Assembly: GCF_002024165.1 (NCBI RefSeq)
Contig: NZ_MWQN01000001.1
Location: forward strand, 5,642,001-5,706,000
DNA length: 64,000 nt
Direction of reading: 5' to 3'
DNA from: Embleya scabrispora
GTDB lineage: Bacteria; Actinomycetota; Actinomycetes; Streptomycetales; Streptomycetaceae
Part shown: piece by piece, positions 50,860-59,085 of the stretch
Numbering within the stretch: the stretch's first letter is position 1
Layout: the number at the start of each line of letters is the position of its first letter
Translations under genes and position numbers: made by a program
Notes under the pieces: model-generated
Seen by the model: only the letters and a program-made list of their open reading frames with translations
The model's database searches: none
Told to the model about the DNA's origin: nothing

Positions 50860-52574
50860 TGGCACCCCGTCGTGTTCCGGTCATGAACGTCGTGGTGGAG
50901 GTGCTGAAGTCGGAGGGCGTGGGCACCGTGTTCGGCTGCCCCGGCGCGGCCATCCTGCCGCTCTACGCGGCCCTGGAGGCGGTCGGCGGGGTCGAGCACC
51001 TGATCGTCCGGCACGAAGAGGGCGCGACCCACATGGCCGACGGCTGGGCCCGGACCAACGGCGGTGTCGGCGTCGCGATCGGCACGTCCGGTCCGGCCGG
51101 CACCAATATGATCACCGGCCTGTACACCGCGCTCGCCGACTCCATCCCGATCGTGTGCGTCACCGGTCAGGCGGTCTCCGACAAGCTGCATCAGGAGGCC
51201 TTCCAGGCGGTCGACATCGTGGCGATCGCCAAACCGGTGACCAAGTGGTCGGTGCAGGTCAAGGAGGCCGCGCAGGCTCCGTGGATCTTCCGAGAGGCGT
51301 TTCGGCTGGCCCGCTCGGGCCGCCCGGGTCCGGTGCTGATCGACCTGCCGCTCGACGTGCAGCGGCAGGAGATCTGGTGGGACCCGGAGGTGGACGCGCC
51401 ACTGCCGGTGAACGAGGTGCACCCGCACCCGCCGCGGGTGGAGGCCGCGTTGGACCTGCTGCTTGCCGCCGAACGCCCGCTGCTGCTCTCCGGCGGCGGG
51501 GTGATCATCGGCGAGGCGCACGAAGAACTGGTCGAACTCGCCGAACTGCTCCAGGTCCCGGTGCAGGTCACCCTGATGGGCAAGGGGTCGATCGACGAGA
51601 ACCACGCGCTCTACAGCGGGATGACCGGCGTGCAGACCTCGCAGCGCTACGGCAACGCCTCGTTCCTGGAGTCGGACCTGGTGCTCGCGCTCGGCGCCCG
51701 CTTCGGCGACCGGCACACGGGCACGCTCGATGTGTACCGGGGCGAGCGGACGTTCATTCACGTCGACATCGAACCCACCCAGATCGGGAAGGTGTTCGAG
51801 CCGGACCTGGGCATCGTCTCGGACACCCGGCTGTTCCTTCAGGCGATCCTGGCCGCCGCCAAGGAGCGCGGCATCCGCCGCGAGGCGGGCACCTGGGTCG
51901 CGCGGATCCAGGAGCTGCGCGCGTCGTTGACCCGGCGCGAGGACTTCGACACCGTGCCGATCAAGGCGCCGCGCGTGTATAAGGAGATCAACGAGATCTT
52001 CGACGCGAACACCTACTTCGTCACCGCGATCGGGCTCTACCAGATCTGGGGCGGCCAGCACCAGAAGGCGTACAAGCCGCGCCACTACCAGGTCTGCGGC
52101 CAGGCCGGGCCGCTCGGCTGGGAGATCCCGGCGGCGATCGGGGTCAAGAAGGCGCTCGAGCACAGCGACCCGGACGCCGAAGTGGTCGGGATCGTCGGCG
52201 ACTACGGCTTCCAATACCTGGTCGAGGAACTGGCCGTGGCGGCGCAGTACAACGTGCCGTTCGTGATCATCATGATCAACAACGAGTATCTGGGCCTGAT
52301 CCGGCAGGCGTCGATCCCCTATGAGATGAACTACCAGGTCGACATCCACTACGACGAGGTCGGCACCGACAACGTCAAGTTGATGGAGGCCTACGGCTGT
52401 TCGGGCAAGCGGGTGATCGAGCCGGGCGACATCCGCCCGACCATCGAGTGGGCCCGCAAGGAGGCGCAGCGCACCTCGCGGCCGGTCCTGGTGGAGATCA
52501 TGATCGAGCGTGAGGCGAACACGCCGCACGGGCCGGCGATCGACGCGGTCAGGGAGTTCGAGCCGGTGCCGTAG
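50859..52574 (+). CDS. gcl: Glyoxylate carboligase, with Glu at the usual Val position
   Basis: A 571-residue thiamine-diphosphate enzyme that joins two glyoxylates to tartronate semialdehyde and CO2. Gcl identity is supported by GTVFGCPGAAILPLYAAL, GTSGPAGTNMITGLYTALADSIPI, QEAFQAVDIVAIAKPVTKW and CGQAGPLGWEIPAAIGV. The ThDP motif runs from GDYGFQYLVEEL to MINNEYLGLIRQ. In E. coli Gcl the cofactor-activating Glu of other ThDP enzymes is replaced by Val51 (RHVEGASHMAEG). Here the same place reads RHEEGATHMADG, with Glu53. Last gene of its operon; a hairpin follows. Confidence 0.93.
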   Translation: MAPRRVPVMNVVVEVLKSEGVGTVFGCPGAAILPLYAALEAVGGVEHLIVRHEEGATHMADGWARTNGGVGVAIGTSGPAGTNMITGLYTALADSIPIVCVTGQAVSDKLHQEAFQAVDIVAIAKPVTKWSVQVKEAAQAPWIFREAFRLARSGRPGPVLIDLPLDVQRQEIWWDPEVDAPLPVNEVHPHPPRVEAALDLLLAAERPLLLSGGGVIIGEAHEELVELAELLQVPVQVTLMGKGSIDENHALYSGMTGVQTSQRYGNASFLESDLVLALGARFGDRHTGTLDVYRGERTFIHVDIEPTQIGKVFEPDLGIVSDTRLFLQAILAAAKERGIRREAGTWVARIQELRASLTRREDFDTVPIKAPRVYKEINEIFDANTYFVTAIGLYQIWGGQHQKAYKPRHYQVCGQAGPLGWEIPAAIGVKKALEHSDPDAEVVGIVGDYGFQYLVEELAVAAQYNVPFVIIMINNEYLGLIRQASIPYEMNYQVDIHYDEVGTDNVKLMEAYGCSGKRVIEPGDIRPTIEWARKEAQRTSRPVLVEIMIEREANTPHGPAIDAVREFEPVP

Positions 52575-52596
52575 CGGGCCCTGGCTCCCCTCGATT

Positions 52597-52649
52597 CCGC
52601 CCGGTGACGTCGATCCCGTTCCAGGTGTCGTGCCCGCGTCACCGGGCGG
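52597..52649 (+). terminator. Long-armed hairpin after gcl
   Basis: CCGCCCGGTGAC (52597-52608) and GTCACCGGGCGG (52638-52649) are perfect 12-bp arms separated by 29 bases. It lies just after gcl and before glycerate kinase and may terminate or attenuate the transcript. Confidence 0.55.
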
Positions 52650-52696
52650 CCCCGTCGGGCCTGCCCGAAACGGCGGCCGCGTAGTTGACTGTGCCC

Positions 52697-52760
52697 TCTG
52701 CACGGCCCACCTCCCGCACAGCCCGCCCTCCCGCACAGCCACCCTCCGCACAGCCCACCC
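52697..52760 (+). repeat. Short C-rich tandem repeat before glycerate kinase
   Basis: GCACAGCCCGCCCTCCC-like phrases occur four times in tandem with small variations (CTGCACGGCCCACCTCCC, GCACAGCCCGCCCTCCC, GCACAGCCACCCTCC, GCACAGCCCACCCG). They occupy the leader between gcl and the glycerate kinase ribosome site. Confidence 0.5.
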
Positions 52761-52773
52761 GAAGGAGTAGCGC

Positions 52774-53894
52774 ATGGGCCCGGTCGTCGTGCTGGCCCCC
52801 GACAAGTTCAAGGGGACCCTGACCGCGGTGGAGGCCGCGGCCCGGATCGGCGCCGGGATTCGCCGGGTACGGCCGGACGCGGAGATCCGCGTGTTGCCCG
52901 TCGCCGACGGGGGTGAGGGCACGGTCGACGCGGCGGTGGCGGCCGGCTTCGTCCGGATCCCGGCGCGGGTGAGCGGACCCACGGGGCGGCCCGTCGACGC
53001 GGCGTTCGCGGTGCTCGGCGCCACCGCCGTGGTCGAACTGGCCGAGGCCTCGGGGGCGGCCCGGCTCCCCGCCGGACCCGAGCCGCTGACCGCCGACACC
53101 ACCGGCGTGGGCGAGTTGATCGCCCGCGCGCTCGAACTGGGCTGCACCCGGATCGTGCTCGGCCTGGGCGGCGCCGCCGGCACCGACGGTGGTTCGGGCC
53201 TGGTCCGGGCGCTGGGGGTGCGCCTCCTCGACGCGGCCGGCGCGGACCTGCCCCGGGGCGGGGCCGCGCTGCGCGAGTTGCACCGGATCGACGGCGCCCC
53301 GGCCCTGGCCGCGCGGCTGGCCGGCGTCGAGGTGGTGATCGCCTCGGACGTGGACAATCCGCTGCTCGGCCCCCTGGGCGCGGCGGCGGTGTACGGGCCG
53401 CAGAAGGGCGCCACACCCGACGACGTGGCCGTGCTCGACGCGGCCCTCGCGCGCTGGGCGGAGGTGGTCGCCCCGGCCTTGGCCGACGCCCCCGGCGCGG
53501 GGGCGGCCGGCGGCGCCGGATTCGGCGCGCTGGCGCTGCTCGGCGCGACCGTGCGTCCCGGCATCGGCCTGCTGCTCGACCTCCTGGGCTTCGCGGAACT
53601 GCTCGACGGGGCCCGACTCGTGGTCACCGGCGAGGGCAGCCTGGACGCACAGACCCTGCACGGCAAGGCCCCGGCCGGGGTGGCCGCCGCCGCTCGGGCC
53701 CGGGGGTGCCCGTGGCGGTGGTGTGCGGCCGCGTCGAGCTGAGCCGGGACCGACTCGACGCGGCCGGCATCGCCGCCGCCTACGCGCTGACCGAACTGGG
53801 CCCCGACAGCCTGACCCGCGCCGGCGCCCTCGCCGAGATCGCGGGCGAGCGGTTGGCCCGCGACCTGCTCACCGCATCGGAGGACGCGTCGTGA
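52774..53894 (+). pseudogene. glxK: Glycerate kinase, interrupted by a single-base frameshift
   Basis: The first ~310 codons encode a class II glycerate kinase: [81 protein letters not shown] and [22 protein letters not shown]. After the five-G run at 53702-53706 the frame breaks into [11 protein letters not shown] and stops. The correct continuation [32 protein letters not shown] lies one frame over and ends at 53894. One extra G would restore a protein of about 373 residues. AAGGAG precedes the ATG, and the repaired end overlaps the allantoinase GTG by 4 bp. It would phosphorylate D-glycerate at the end of the carboligase branch. Sequencing error is a real possibility. Confidence 0.88.
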
Positions 53895-55237
53895 CCCACA
53901 CCTCCACCCTCGTGCTGCGCTCGCGCCGAGTGTTCACCCCGGACGGGGAGCGGCCCGCCGACGTGGTCGTGGCCGGCGACCGGATCGCCGAGGTGCTGCC
54001 CCACGGCACCGCCGCCGGCGGCGCGCCGATCGAGGACCTGGGCGATGTCGCCCTGCTGCCGGGCCTGGTGGACACCCACGTACACATCAACGAGCCCGGC
54101 CGCACCGCGTGGGAGGGCTTCACCAGCGCCACCCGGGCCGCGGCCGCCGGCGGGGTGACCACGCTGATCGACATGCCCCTCAACTCGATACCGGCCACCG
54201 TCACGGTCGACGCGCTGCGGGTCAAACGGGACGCGGCACGCGGGCGGGTGTACGTGGACGTGGGCTTCTGGGGTGGGGCGATACCGGGCAATACGGGTGA
54301 GTTGGCCGCGCTGCATCGGGCCGGCGTGTACGGCTTCAAGAGTTTTCTGGCGCCCTCCGGCGTGGACGAGTTCCCGCACCTGGACGCCGCCGAGCTGGCC
54401 GAGGCGCTGACCGAACAGGCCCGACTGGGCGCCCTCGCGATCATCCACGCCGAGGCGCCGCGGATCCTGGACGCCGCGCCGCAGGTACCCGGTCGGGCCT
54501 ACGCCGACTTTCTCGCCTCCCGACCGGACGCGGCGGAGACGGTCGCCGTCGGGCACCTGTTGGACACCGCCGAGCGCACCGGCGCACGGGTGCACGTGCT
54601 GCACGTGTCCTCGGCGGACGTACTGCCGCTGCTCGCCGCCGCCCGCGCGGACGGGATCGCGGTCACCGCCGAGACCTGTCCGCACTATCTGACGCTGATC
54701 GCCGAGGGGGTGCCGGCCGGCGACACCACGTTCAAGTGTTGCCCGCCGATCCGCTCCGAGGACAACCGCGAGCGGCTGTGGCACGGGATCGAGGCGGGCG
54801 CGTTCGCCGCGGTGGTCTCCGACCACTCGCCGTGCACCAGCGATCTCAAGCGGCTCGACGTCGGCGACTTCGCCACCGCGTGGGGCGGCATCGCCTCCCT
54901 GCAACTGGGCCTGCCCGCGGTGTGGACCGAGGCCCGGGCGCGCGGCCTGGCGCTGGCGGAGGTGGTCGCGCTGATGTCGACCGGGCCGGCGCGCCTGGTC
55001 GGCCTCGCCCGCAAGGGCACGATCGCGCCCGGATACGACGCGGACCTGATCGCGTTCGACGCGGACGCGGTGTTCACGGTGGACCCGGGCAGACTGCACC
55101 ACCGCAATCCGGCCACCCCCTACGCCGGTCGCACGCTCACCGGCGTGGTCCGCACCACGTGGCTCGCGGGCGCGCCCGTGAACGTACACGGCACCCCGCG
55201 CGGGCGCCTCCTGGACCGCGTGGGGACGGCCGCGTGA
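53891..55237 (+). CDS. allB: Allantoinase
   Basis: A 448-residue dinuclear amidohydrolase opening the allantoin ring to allantoate. Metal ligands are visible: [23 protein letters not shown] (HxH), the carboxylated Lys in [18 protein letters not shown], His in [10 protein letters not shown], His in [14 protein letters not shown] and Asp in [13 protein letters not shown]. The [18 protein letters not shown] segment is typical of allantoinases rather than dihydropyrimidinases. The GTG start overlaps the glycerate kinase end by 4 bp; allantoicase follows 115 bp later. Confidence 0.95.
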   Translation: MTHTSTLVLRSRRVFTPDGERPADVVVAGDRIAEVLPHGTAAGGAPIEDLGDVALLPGLVDTHVHINEPGRTAWEGFTSATRAAAAGGVTTLIDMPLNSIPATVTVDALRVKRDAARGRVYVDVGFWGGAIPGNTGELAALHRAGVYGFKSFLAPSGVDEFPHLDAAELAEALTEQARLGALAIIHAEAPRILDAAPQVPGRAYADFLASRPDAAETVAVGHLLDTAERTGARVHVLHVSSADVLPLLAAARADGIAVTAETCPHYLTLIAEGVPAGDTTFKCCPPIRSEDNRERLWHGIEAGAFAAVVSDHSPCTSDLKRLDVGDFATAWGGIASLQLGLPAVWTEARARGLALAEVVALMSTGPARLVGLARKGTIAPGYDADLIAFDADAVFTVDPGRLHHRNPATPYAGRTLTGVVRTTWLAGAPVNVHGTPRGRLLDRVGTAA

Positions 55238-55352
55238 TCACCCCCGCCATGCGCCGCCTGCGCGGCCACGGCCCGCCTCGTCCGAGTGGCCTCCACCAGC
55301 CGCGAGCGTTCGCCCGCGGTTGTCGACTCCGGTTACGACGAGGAGATTCGCC

Positions 55353-56387
55353 ATGACCACCGACTTCACCGCCTACATCGATCTGGCCTCGCGCGCGCTC
55401 GGCGCCGGCGTGGTCGCCGCCAACGACGAGTGGTTCGCCGAGAAGGAGAACCTGCTCCGGGCCGAGCCGCCGGTTTTCGCGCCGCACACGTTCGGCCCCA
55501 GAGGGCAGATCATGGACGGCTGGGAGACCCGCCGCCGGCGCGGGCCCTCGGCCGCACACCCGCACCCCGAACCGGACGCGCACGACTGGGCGATCGTGCG
55601 CCTGGGCGTGCCCGGCATCGTGCGCGGGGTCGTGATCGACACGGCGTTCTTCACCGGGAACCATCCGCCGCGCGCCTCGGTCGAGGCCGCCTCCGTGCCC
55701 GGCACACCCTCGGTCGAGGAACTGCTCGACCCGGCGGTGGCATGGACCACGATCGTCGCCCGCACGGAACTGAAGGGCGACACCGCGCATCCCTTCGAGG
55801 TCGCCGTGGCACGGCGGTTCACCCATGTACGACTGAACATCTTCCCCGACGGCGGGGTGGCCCGACTGCGGGTGCACGGCGAGGCGATACCGGATCCGGC
55901 CTGGCTCGACGGGCTTACCGTGGACCTCGCGGCGCAGGAGTACGGCGGGGTCGCCGAGGCGGCCAGCGACCGCTACTTCTCCTCACCGCACAACCTCAAC
56001 GCGCCCGGCCGCTCGCGCGTGATGGGCGAGGGCTGGGAGACCCGCAGGCGGCGCGACGACGGCCACGACTGGGTGCGGGTGCGCCTGGTCGGCCGGGCCG
56101 AACTCCTGGGCGCCGAAATCGATATCGACAACTACCTCGGAAACGCGCCGGGTTGGGTGGCGCTGGCCGGCAGCGACGCGGGAGTGGATCCCGACGCGTG
56201 GTTCGAACTGCTGCCGCGCACCCGGGTCCAGCCGGACACCCGGCACCGATTCCGCTTCACCGACGCGCCCCCGGTCACGCACGTGCGCATCGAGGTCTTC
56301 CCGGACGGCGGGGTGGCCCGACTGCGGCTGCCGGGCCGACTGACCCGAACGGCCCTGACCGCGCTGCGCGACCGCACGGCCCGATAA
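55353..56387 (+). CDS. alc: Allantoicase
   Basis: A 344-residue protein made of two homologous jelly-roll halves, each with GWETRRRR (at about 55-62 and 228-235) and an IFPDGGVARLR ending (about 166-176 and 317-327). FTGNHPPRASVEAA and IDIDNYLGNAPGWVAL are the corresponding ligand loops. It splits allantoate into urea and ureidoglycolate. ATG 55353 has GAGGAG seven bases upstream. A ureidoglycolate lyase gene is not seen in the window. It is the last metabolic gene before the encapsulin. Confidence 0.95.
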   Translation: MTTDFTAYIDLASRALGAGVVAANDEWFAEKENLLRAEPPVFAPHTFGPRGQIMDGWETRRRRGPSAAHPHPEPDAHDWAIVRLGVPGIVRGVVIDTAFFTGNHPPRASVEAASVPGTPSVEELLDPAVAWTTIVARTELKGDTAHPFEVAVARRFTHVRLNIFPDGGVARLRVHGEAIPDPAWLDGLTVDLAAQEYGGVAEAASDRYFSSPHNLNAPGRSRVMGEGWETRRRRDDGHDWVRVRLVGRAELLGAEIDIDNYLGNAPGWVALAGSDAGVDPDAWFELLPRTRVQPDTRHRFRFTDAPPVTHVRIEVFPDGGVARLRLPGRLTRTALTALRDRTAR

Positions 56388-56513
56388 CCCTCTGTCAGAG
56401 CTATTTAGCCAATTCCCGCCCCCACCAGTCTCACTCGTTCGGGTAATGGCCGGCCGCCGGCGCAGCGGCAACGATTGACCGCGCAAAGGGTTCATCCAGG
56501 GGAGGCGGAATCG

Positions 56514-57926
56514 TTGTCGATCGATGCTGGGGCGCACACCGAAGGTGACGCCCAGGACACGCAGGCCCGTTCGAGTCTCGCGACGGAGGCGGCGCGGAAT
56601 CTCGCGACGACCACCAAGACCGTCCCGCAGATGCAGGACATCACGTCGCGATGGCTGCTGAAGATGCTGCCGTGGGTCCAGGTATCGGGTGGTACGTACC
56701 GGGTCAACCGACGGCTGAGCTACCGGGTGGGGGACGGCCGGGTCCAGTTCGTCCAGACCGGTTCCGATGTGCGGGTGATCCCGGCGGAGTTGGGCGAGTT
56801 GGCGCCGCTGCGCGGGTTCGAGGACGAGGAGGTGCTGCGCGCCCTGGCGGACCGGTTCGTGCGGCGGGAGTTTGCCGCTGGGGAGACGCTGGCGACCCTG
56901 GGGGAGCCGACCGACCGGGTCTTCCTGGTCGTGCACGGCAAGATCAACCGCTTCGGCGAGGGCCCCTACGGGGACCGCACCGTGCTCGGACTGCACGGCG
57001 ACGGCGACCACTTCGGCGAGCGCATGCTCGTCGACCGGGACGCCACGTGGGGGTACACGGCGACCGCGGCCACCTCGGTCATCGTCCTCGAGATGACCCG
57101 GGAAGCGTTCGACGCGGTGCAGGCCGACGCGTTGCGCACACACCTGATCGAATACGCCGAGGACACCAGTCGGCCGCAGAACGCCAAGGGCGAGGCGGAG
57201 ATTCCGATGTCCGCCGGCCACCACGGCGAGGCGCTGCTGCCGGGCAGCTTCGTGGACTACGAACTCAACCCGCGCGAATACGAGTTGAGCGCCGCCCAGA
57301 CCGTGCTCAAGGTGCACAGCCGGGTCGCGGATCTGTACAACCACCCGATGGATCAGATCGAGCAGCAGTTGCGGCTGACCATCGAGGCGTTGCGCGAGCG
57401 CCAGGAACACGAGCTGATCAACAACCGGGAATTCGGGCTGCTGCACAACGCCGACTACGACCAGCGCATCCAGGCCCAGTCCGGCCCGCCCACCCCCGAC
57501 GACATGGACGAACTGCTCAGCCGGCGACGCGGCTCCAGGTTCTTCCTGGCCCACCCGCGCACGATCGCCGCGTTCGGCCGCGAGTGCAGCCGGCTCGGCC
57601 TGTACCCGACCACGGTCGACGTGGGCGGCAACCAGATCCCGGCCTGGCGCGGCGTGCCGATCTTCCCGTGCAACAAGATCCCGATCTCGCCGGAGCGCAC
57701 CAGTTCGATCCTGGTGATGCGTACCGGCGAGGACGACCAGGGTGTGGTGGGTCTGCACCAGACCGGTCTGCCCGACGAGTACCAGCCGGGCCTGTCGGTG
57801 CGCTTCATGGGCATCAACGAGCAGGCGCTGATCTCCTACCTGGTCACCGCCTACTACTCGGCGGCGGTACTGGTCCCTGACGCCCTGGGGGTCCTGGAGA
57901 ACGTCGAGATCTCGCGGGCCCGATGA
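56514..57926 (+). CDS. Family 2B encapsulin shell protein
   Basis: About 470 residues, usually mislabelled as a Crp-like regulator. Order: an N-terminal arm ([20 protein letters not shown]), then [26 protein letters not shown]. Next is an inserted cyclic-nucleotide-binding-like domain (about 80-200; [38 protein letters not shown]), then the HK97-type shell domain ([73 protein letters not shown]). There is no helix-turn-helix. The nucleotide-phosphate Arg of CAP is not obvious ([10 protein letters not shown]). TTG 56514 is chosen because GGGGAGG lies eight bases upstream. It should self-assemble into a protein compartment. No terpene cyclase, polyprenyl transferase, desulfurase or xylulose kinase cargo gene is adjacent. 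Confidence 0.9.
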   Translation: MSIDAGAHTEGDAQDTQARSSLATEAARNLATTTKTVPQMQDITSRWLLKMLPWVQVSGGTYRVNRRLSYRVGDGRVQFVQTGSDVRVIPAELGELAPLRGFEDEEVLRALADRFVRREFAAGETLATLGEPTDRVFLVVHGKINRFGEGPYGDRTVLGLHGDGDHFGERMLVDRDATWGYTATAATSVIVLEMTREAFDAVQADALRTHLIEYAEDTSRPQNAKGEAEIPMSAGHHGEALLPGSFVDYELNPREYELSAAQTVLKVHSRVADLYNHPMDQIEQQLRLTIEALRERQEHELINNREFGLLHNADYDQRIQAQSGPPTPDDMDELLSRRRGSRFFLAHPRTIAAFGRECSRLGLYPTTVDVGGNQIPAWRGVPIFPCNKIPISPERTSSILVMRTGEDDQGVVGLHQTGLPDEYQPGLSVRFMGINEQALISYLVTAYYSAAVLVPDALGVLENVEISRAR

Positions 57927-57936
57927 GCGGGAGAGC

Positions 57937-57955
57937 ACCCGTGTGCGGCACGGGT
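57937..57955 (+). terminator. Small hairpin after the encapsulin gene
   Basis: ACCCGTG-TGCGG-CACGGGT forms a perfect 7-bp stem with a five-base loop eleven bases after the encapsulin stop codon. It lacks a T-tract, so termination strength is uncertain. Confidence 0.5.
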
Positions 57956-58081
57956 GATCCGATGAGAAAGATCACGAAGGCCGTGTGTGGGTGTCAAACC
58001 GGTCGTTTCCGGTTATAGGTCGGGCCGGACGTCGCGCGATCAACGGACGCGCGCGGTCTACCGCGACAGGAGACCCGAGAC

Positions 58082-58291
58082 ATGGGCATCGACGACAACA
58101 TCCGCAACAAGGCCCAGGACGCAGCCGGACAGGCCAAGGAGAAGGTCGGCGAGGCGACCGGCAACGAGGACCTGCGGGACGAGGGGCAGCAGGACCAGGG
58201 CTCGGCCAAGGCCAAGCAGGCCGTCGAGGGCGCCAAGGACAAGGCCAACGAGGCGATCAACAAGATCAAGGGCTCCCTCAAGCGGGACTGA
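58082..58291 (+). CDS. CsbD-family stress protein
   Basis: A 69-residue hydrophilic protein: MGIDDNIRNKAQDAAGQAKE, then VGEATGNEDLRDEGQQDQ and KDKANEAINKIKGSLKRD. This is the CsbD signature (internal KVGEATG) with two amphipathic helices. CsbD proteins are abundant under general stress in many bacteria, but their biochemical role is unknown. The ATG has AGGAG nine bases upstream. It follows the encapsulin gene by 155 bp with a hairpin between them, so it probably has its own promoter. Confidence 0.92.
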   Translation: MGIDDNIRNKAQDAAGQAKEKVGEATGNEDLRDEGQQDQGSAKAKQAVEGAKDKANEAINKIKGSLKRD

Positions 58292-58335
58292 TCGCCGGGC
58301 TCGCCCGGTCGCCGCGTGCGACAGGTGTCGAGCCA

Positions 58336-58369
58336 CCGCGAGGCCCCCGGCGCGCCGGGGGCCTCGCGG
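58336..58369. terminator. Strong bidirectional terminator
   Basis: CCGCGAGGCCCCCGG and CCGGGGGCCTCGCGG are perfect 15-bp arms around a four-base CGCG loop. The hairpin lies between the end of csbD and the end of the convergent membrane-protein operon. Confidence 0.85.
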
Positions 58370-58383
58370 CGCGAGCAAGCGGG

Positions 58384-59085
58384 TCAGCCCGACCGGCCGA
58401 ACGGGCGGTGGTCGGCCCGCAGCAGGACCAGTACGGCGATCGAGAGCGCGGCGGCCCAGGCGAGGTGGATGCCGGTCCAGTCGGTCGCACCCGCTTCCGG
58501 CCAGGGCGGGGTGGGCAGCGCAAGGGTCGCGGCGACCAGGGTCAGCACGGAGCCGATCGCGGTGGGCGCGGCGATCTTGCCGGGCACGCGGTGGACGGCG
58601 CACGCGGCGGCGGCCAGGGTCGCGGTGGCCAGTACGGCGGCCTCCAGGGTCAGGCCGACCCAGGGCAGCGCGGCGGGCGAGCGCCGGATGACCACGACGG
58701 CCGCCACGCTCCAGACGAGGGCGATCGGGAGCAGCGCGACGACGGCACGCAGACCCTGGCGCAGCGCGCGGGGGACCGGGAGGGCGGCGGTGCTCGACTC
58801 CATCGGGTCGACCGGCGCGACGGCCGAGGCGGCGCCGAGCAGGACGGCCGCGACCCGTAGACACGTCACCGCCTCGTCGGGCCTCGGCGCGCCCACCGCG
58901 GCCACCCAGACGGCGATCGGAGCGACGGCGAGGAACGGGACCCAGTCGATCGCTCGGATCACGGCGGGCAGCAGGGCGCGGGCGGTGCGCAGAGCGCGGG
59001 CGGTGCGCAGGGCGCGGCCGGCACGCGGGCCGCGGGAGGTGGTGCCCGGGGTGGGGTGTACCGCCCGGTTGGGGATCAGGCGCAC
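58384..59085 (-). CDS. Integral membrane protein, last gene of ABC/sigma operon
   Basis: A 233-residue protein with five or six hydrophobic segments (AIDWVPFLAVAPIAVWVAAVG, VAAVLLGAASAVAPV, GLRAVVALLPIALVWSVAAVVVI, AVLATATLAAAACAV, IGSVLTLVAATLALP, LAWAAALSIAVLVLL). The first ~30 residues are Arg-rich with an RTARALRTARALL repeat. It looks like a second permease-type partner of the ABC system encoded just upstream. The GTG start overlaps the preceding gene by 10 bp. No family recognised. Confidence 0.75.
   Translation of the reverse strand: MRLIPNRAVHPTPGTTSRGPRAGRALRTARALRTARALLPAVIRAIDWVPFLAVAPIAVWVAAVGAPRPDEAVTCLRVAAVLLGAASAVAPVDPMESSTAALPVPRALRQGLRAVVALLPIALVWSVAAVVVIRRSPAALPWVGLTLEAAVLATATLAAAACAVHRVPGKIAAPTAIGSVLTLVAATLALPTPPWPEAGATDWTGIHLAWAAALSIAVLVLLRADHRPFGRSG

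Noticed and set aside
52774-53742. A naturally shorter glycerate kinase ending [11 protein letters not shown]
   Set aside because: The conserved C-terminal segment continues in the next frame at exactly this point and ends in register with the allantoinase start, so a frameshift explains it better.
56514-57926. Crp/Fnr-type transcription factor
   Set aside because: There is a cNMP-binding-like domain but no helix-turn-helix; the remaining two thirds is an HK97-type encapsulin shell domain.
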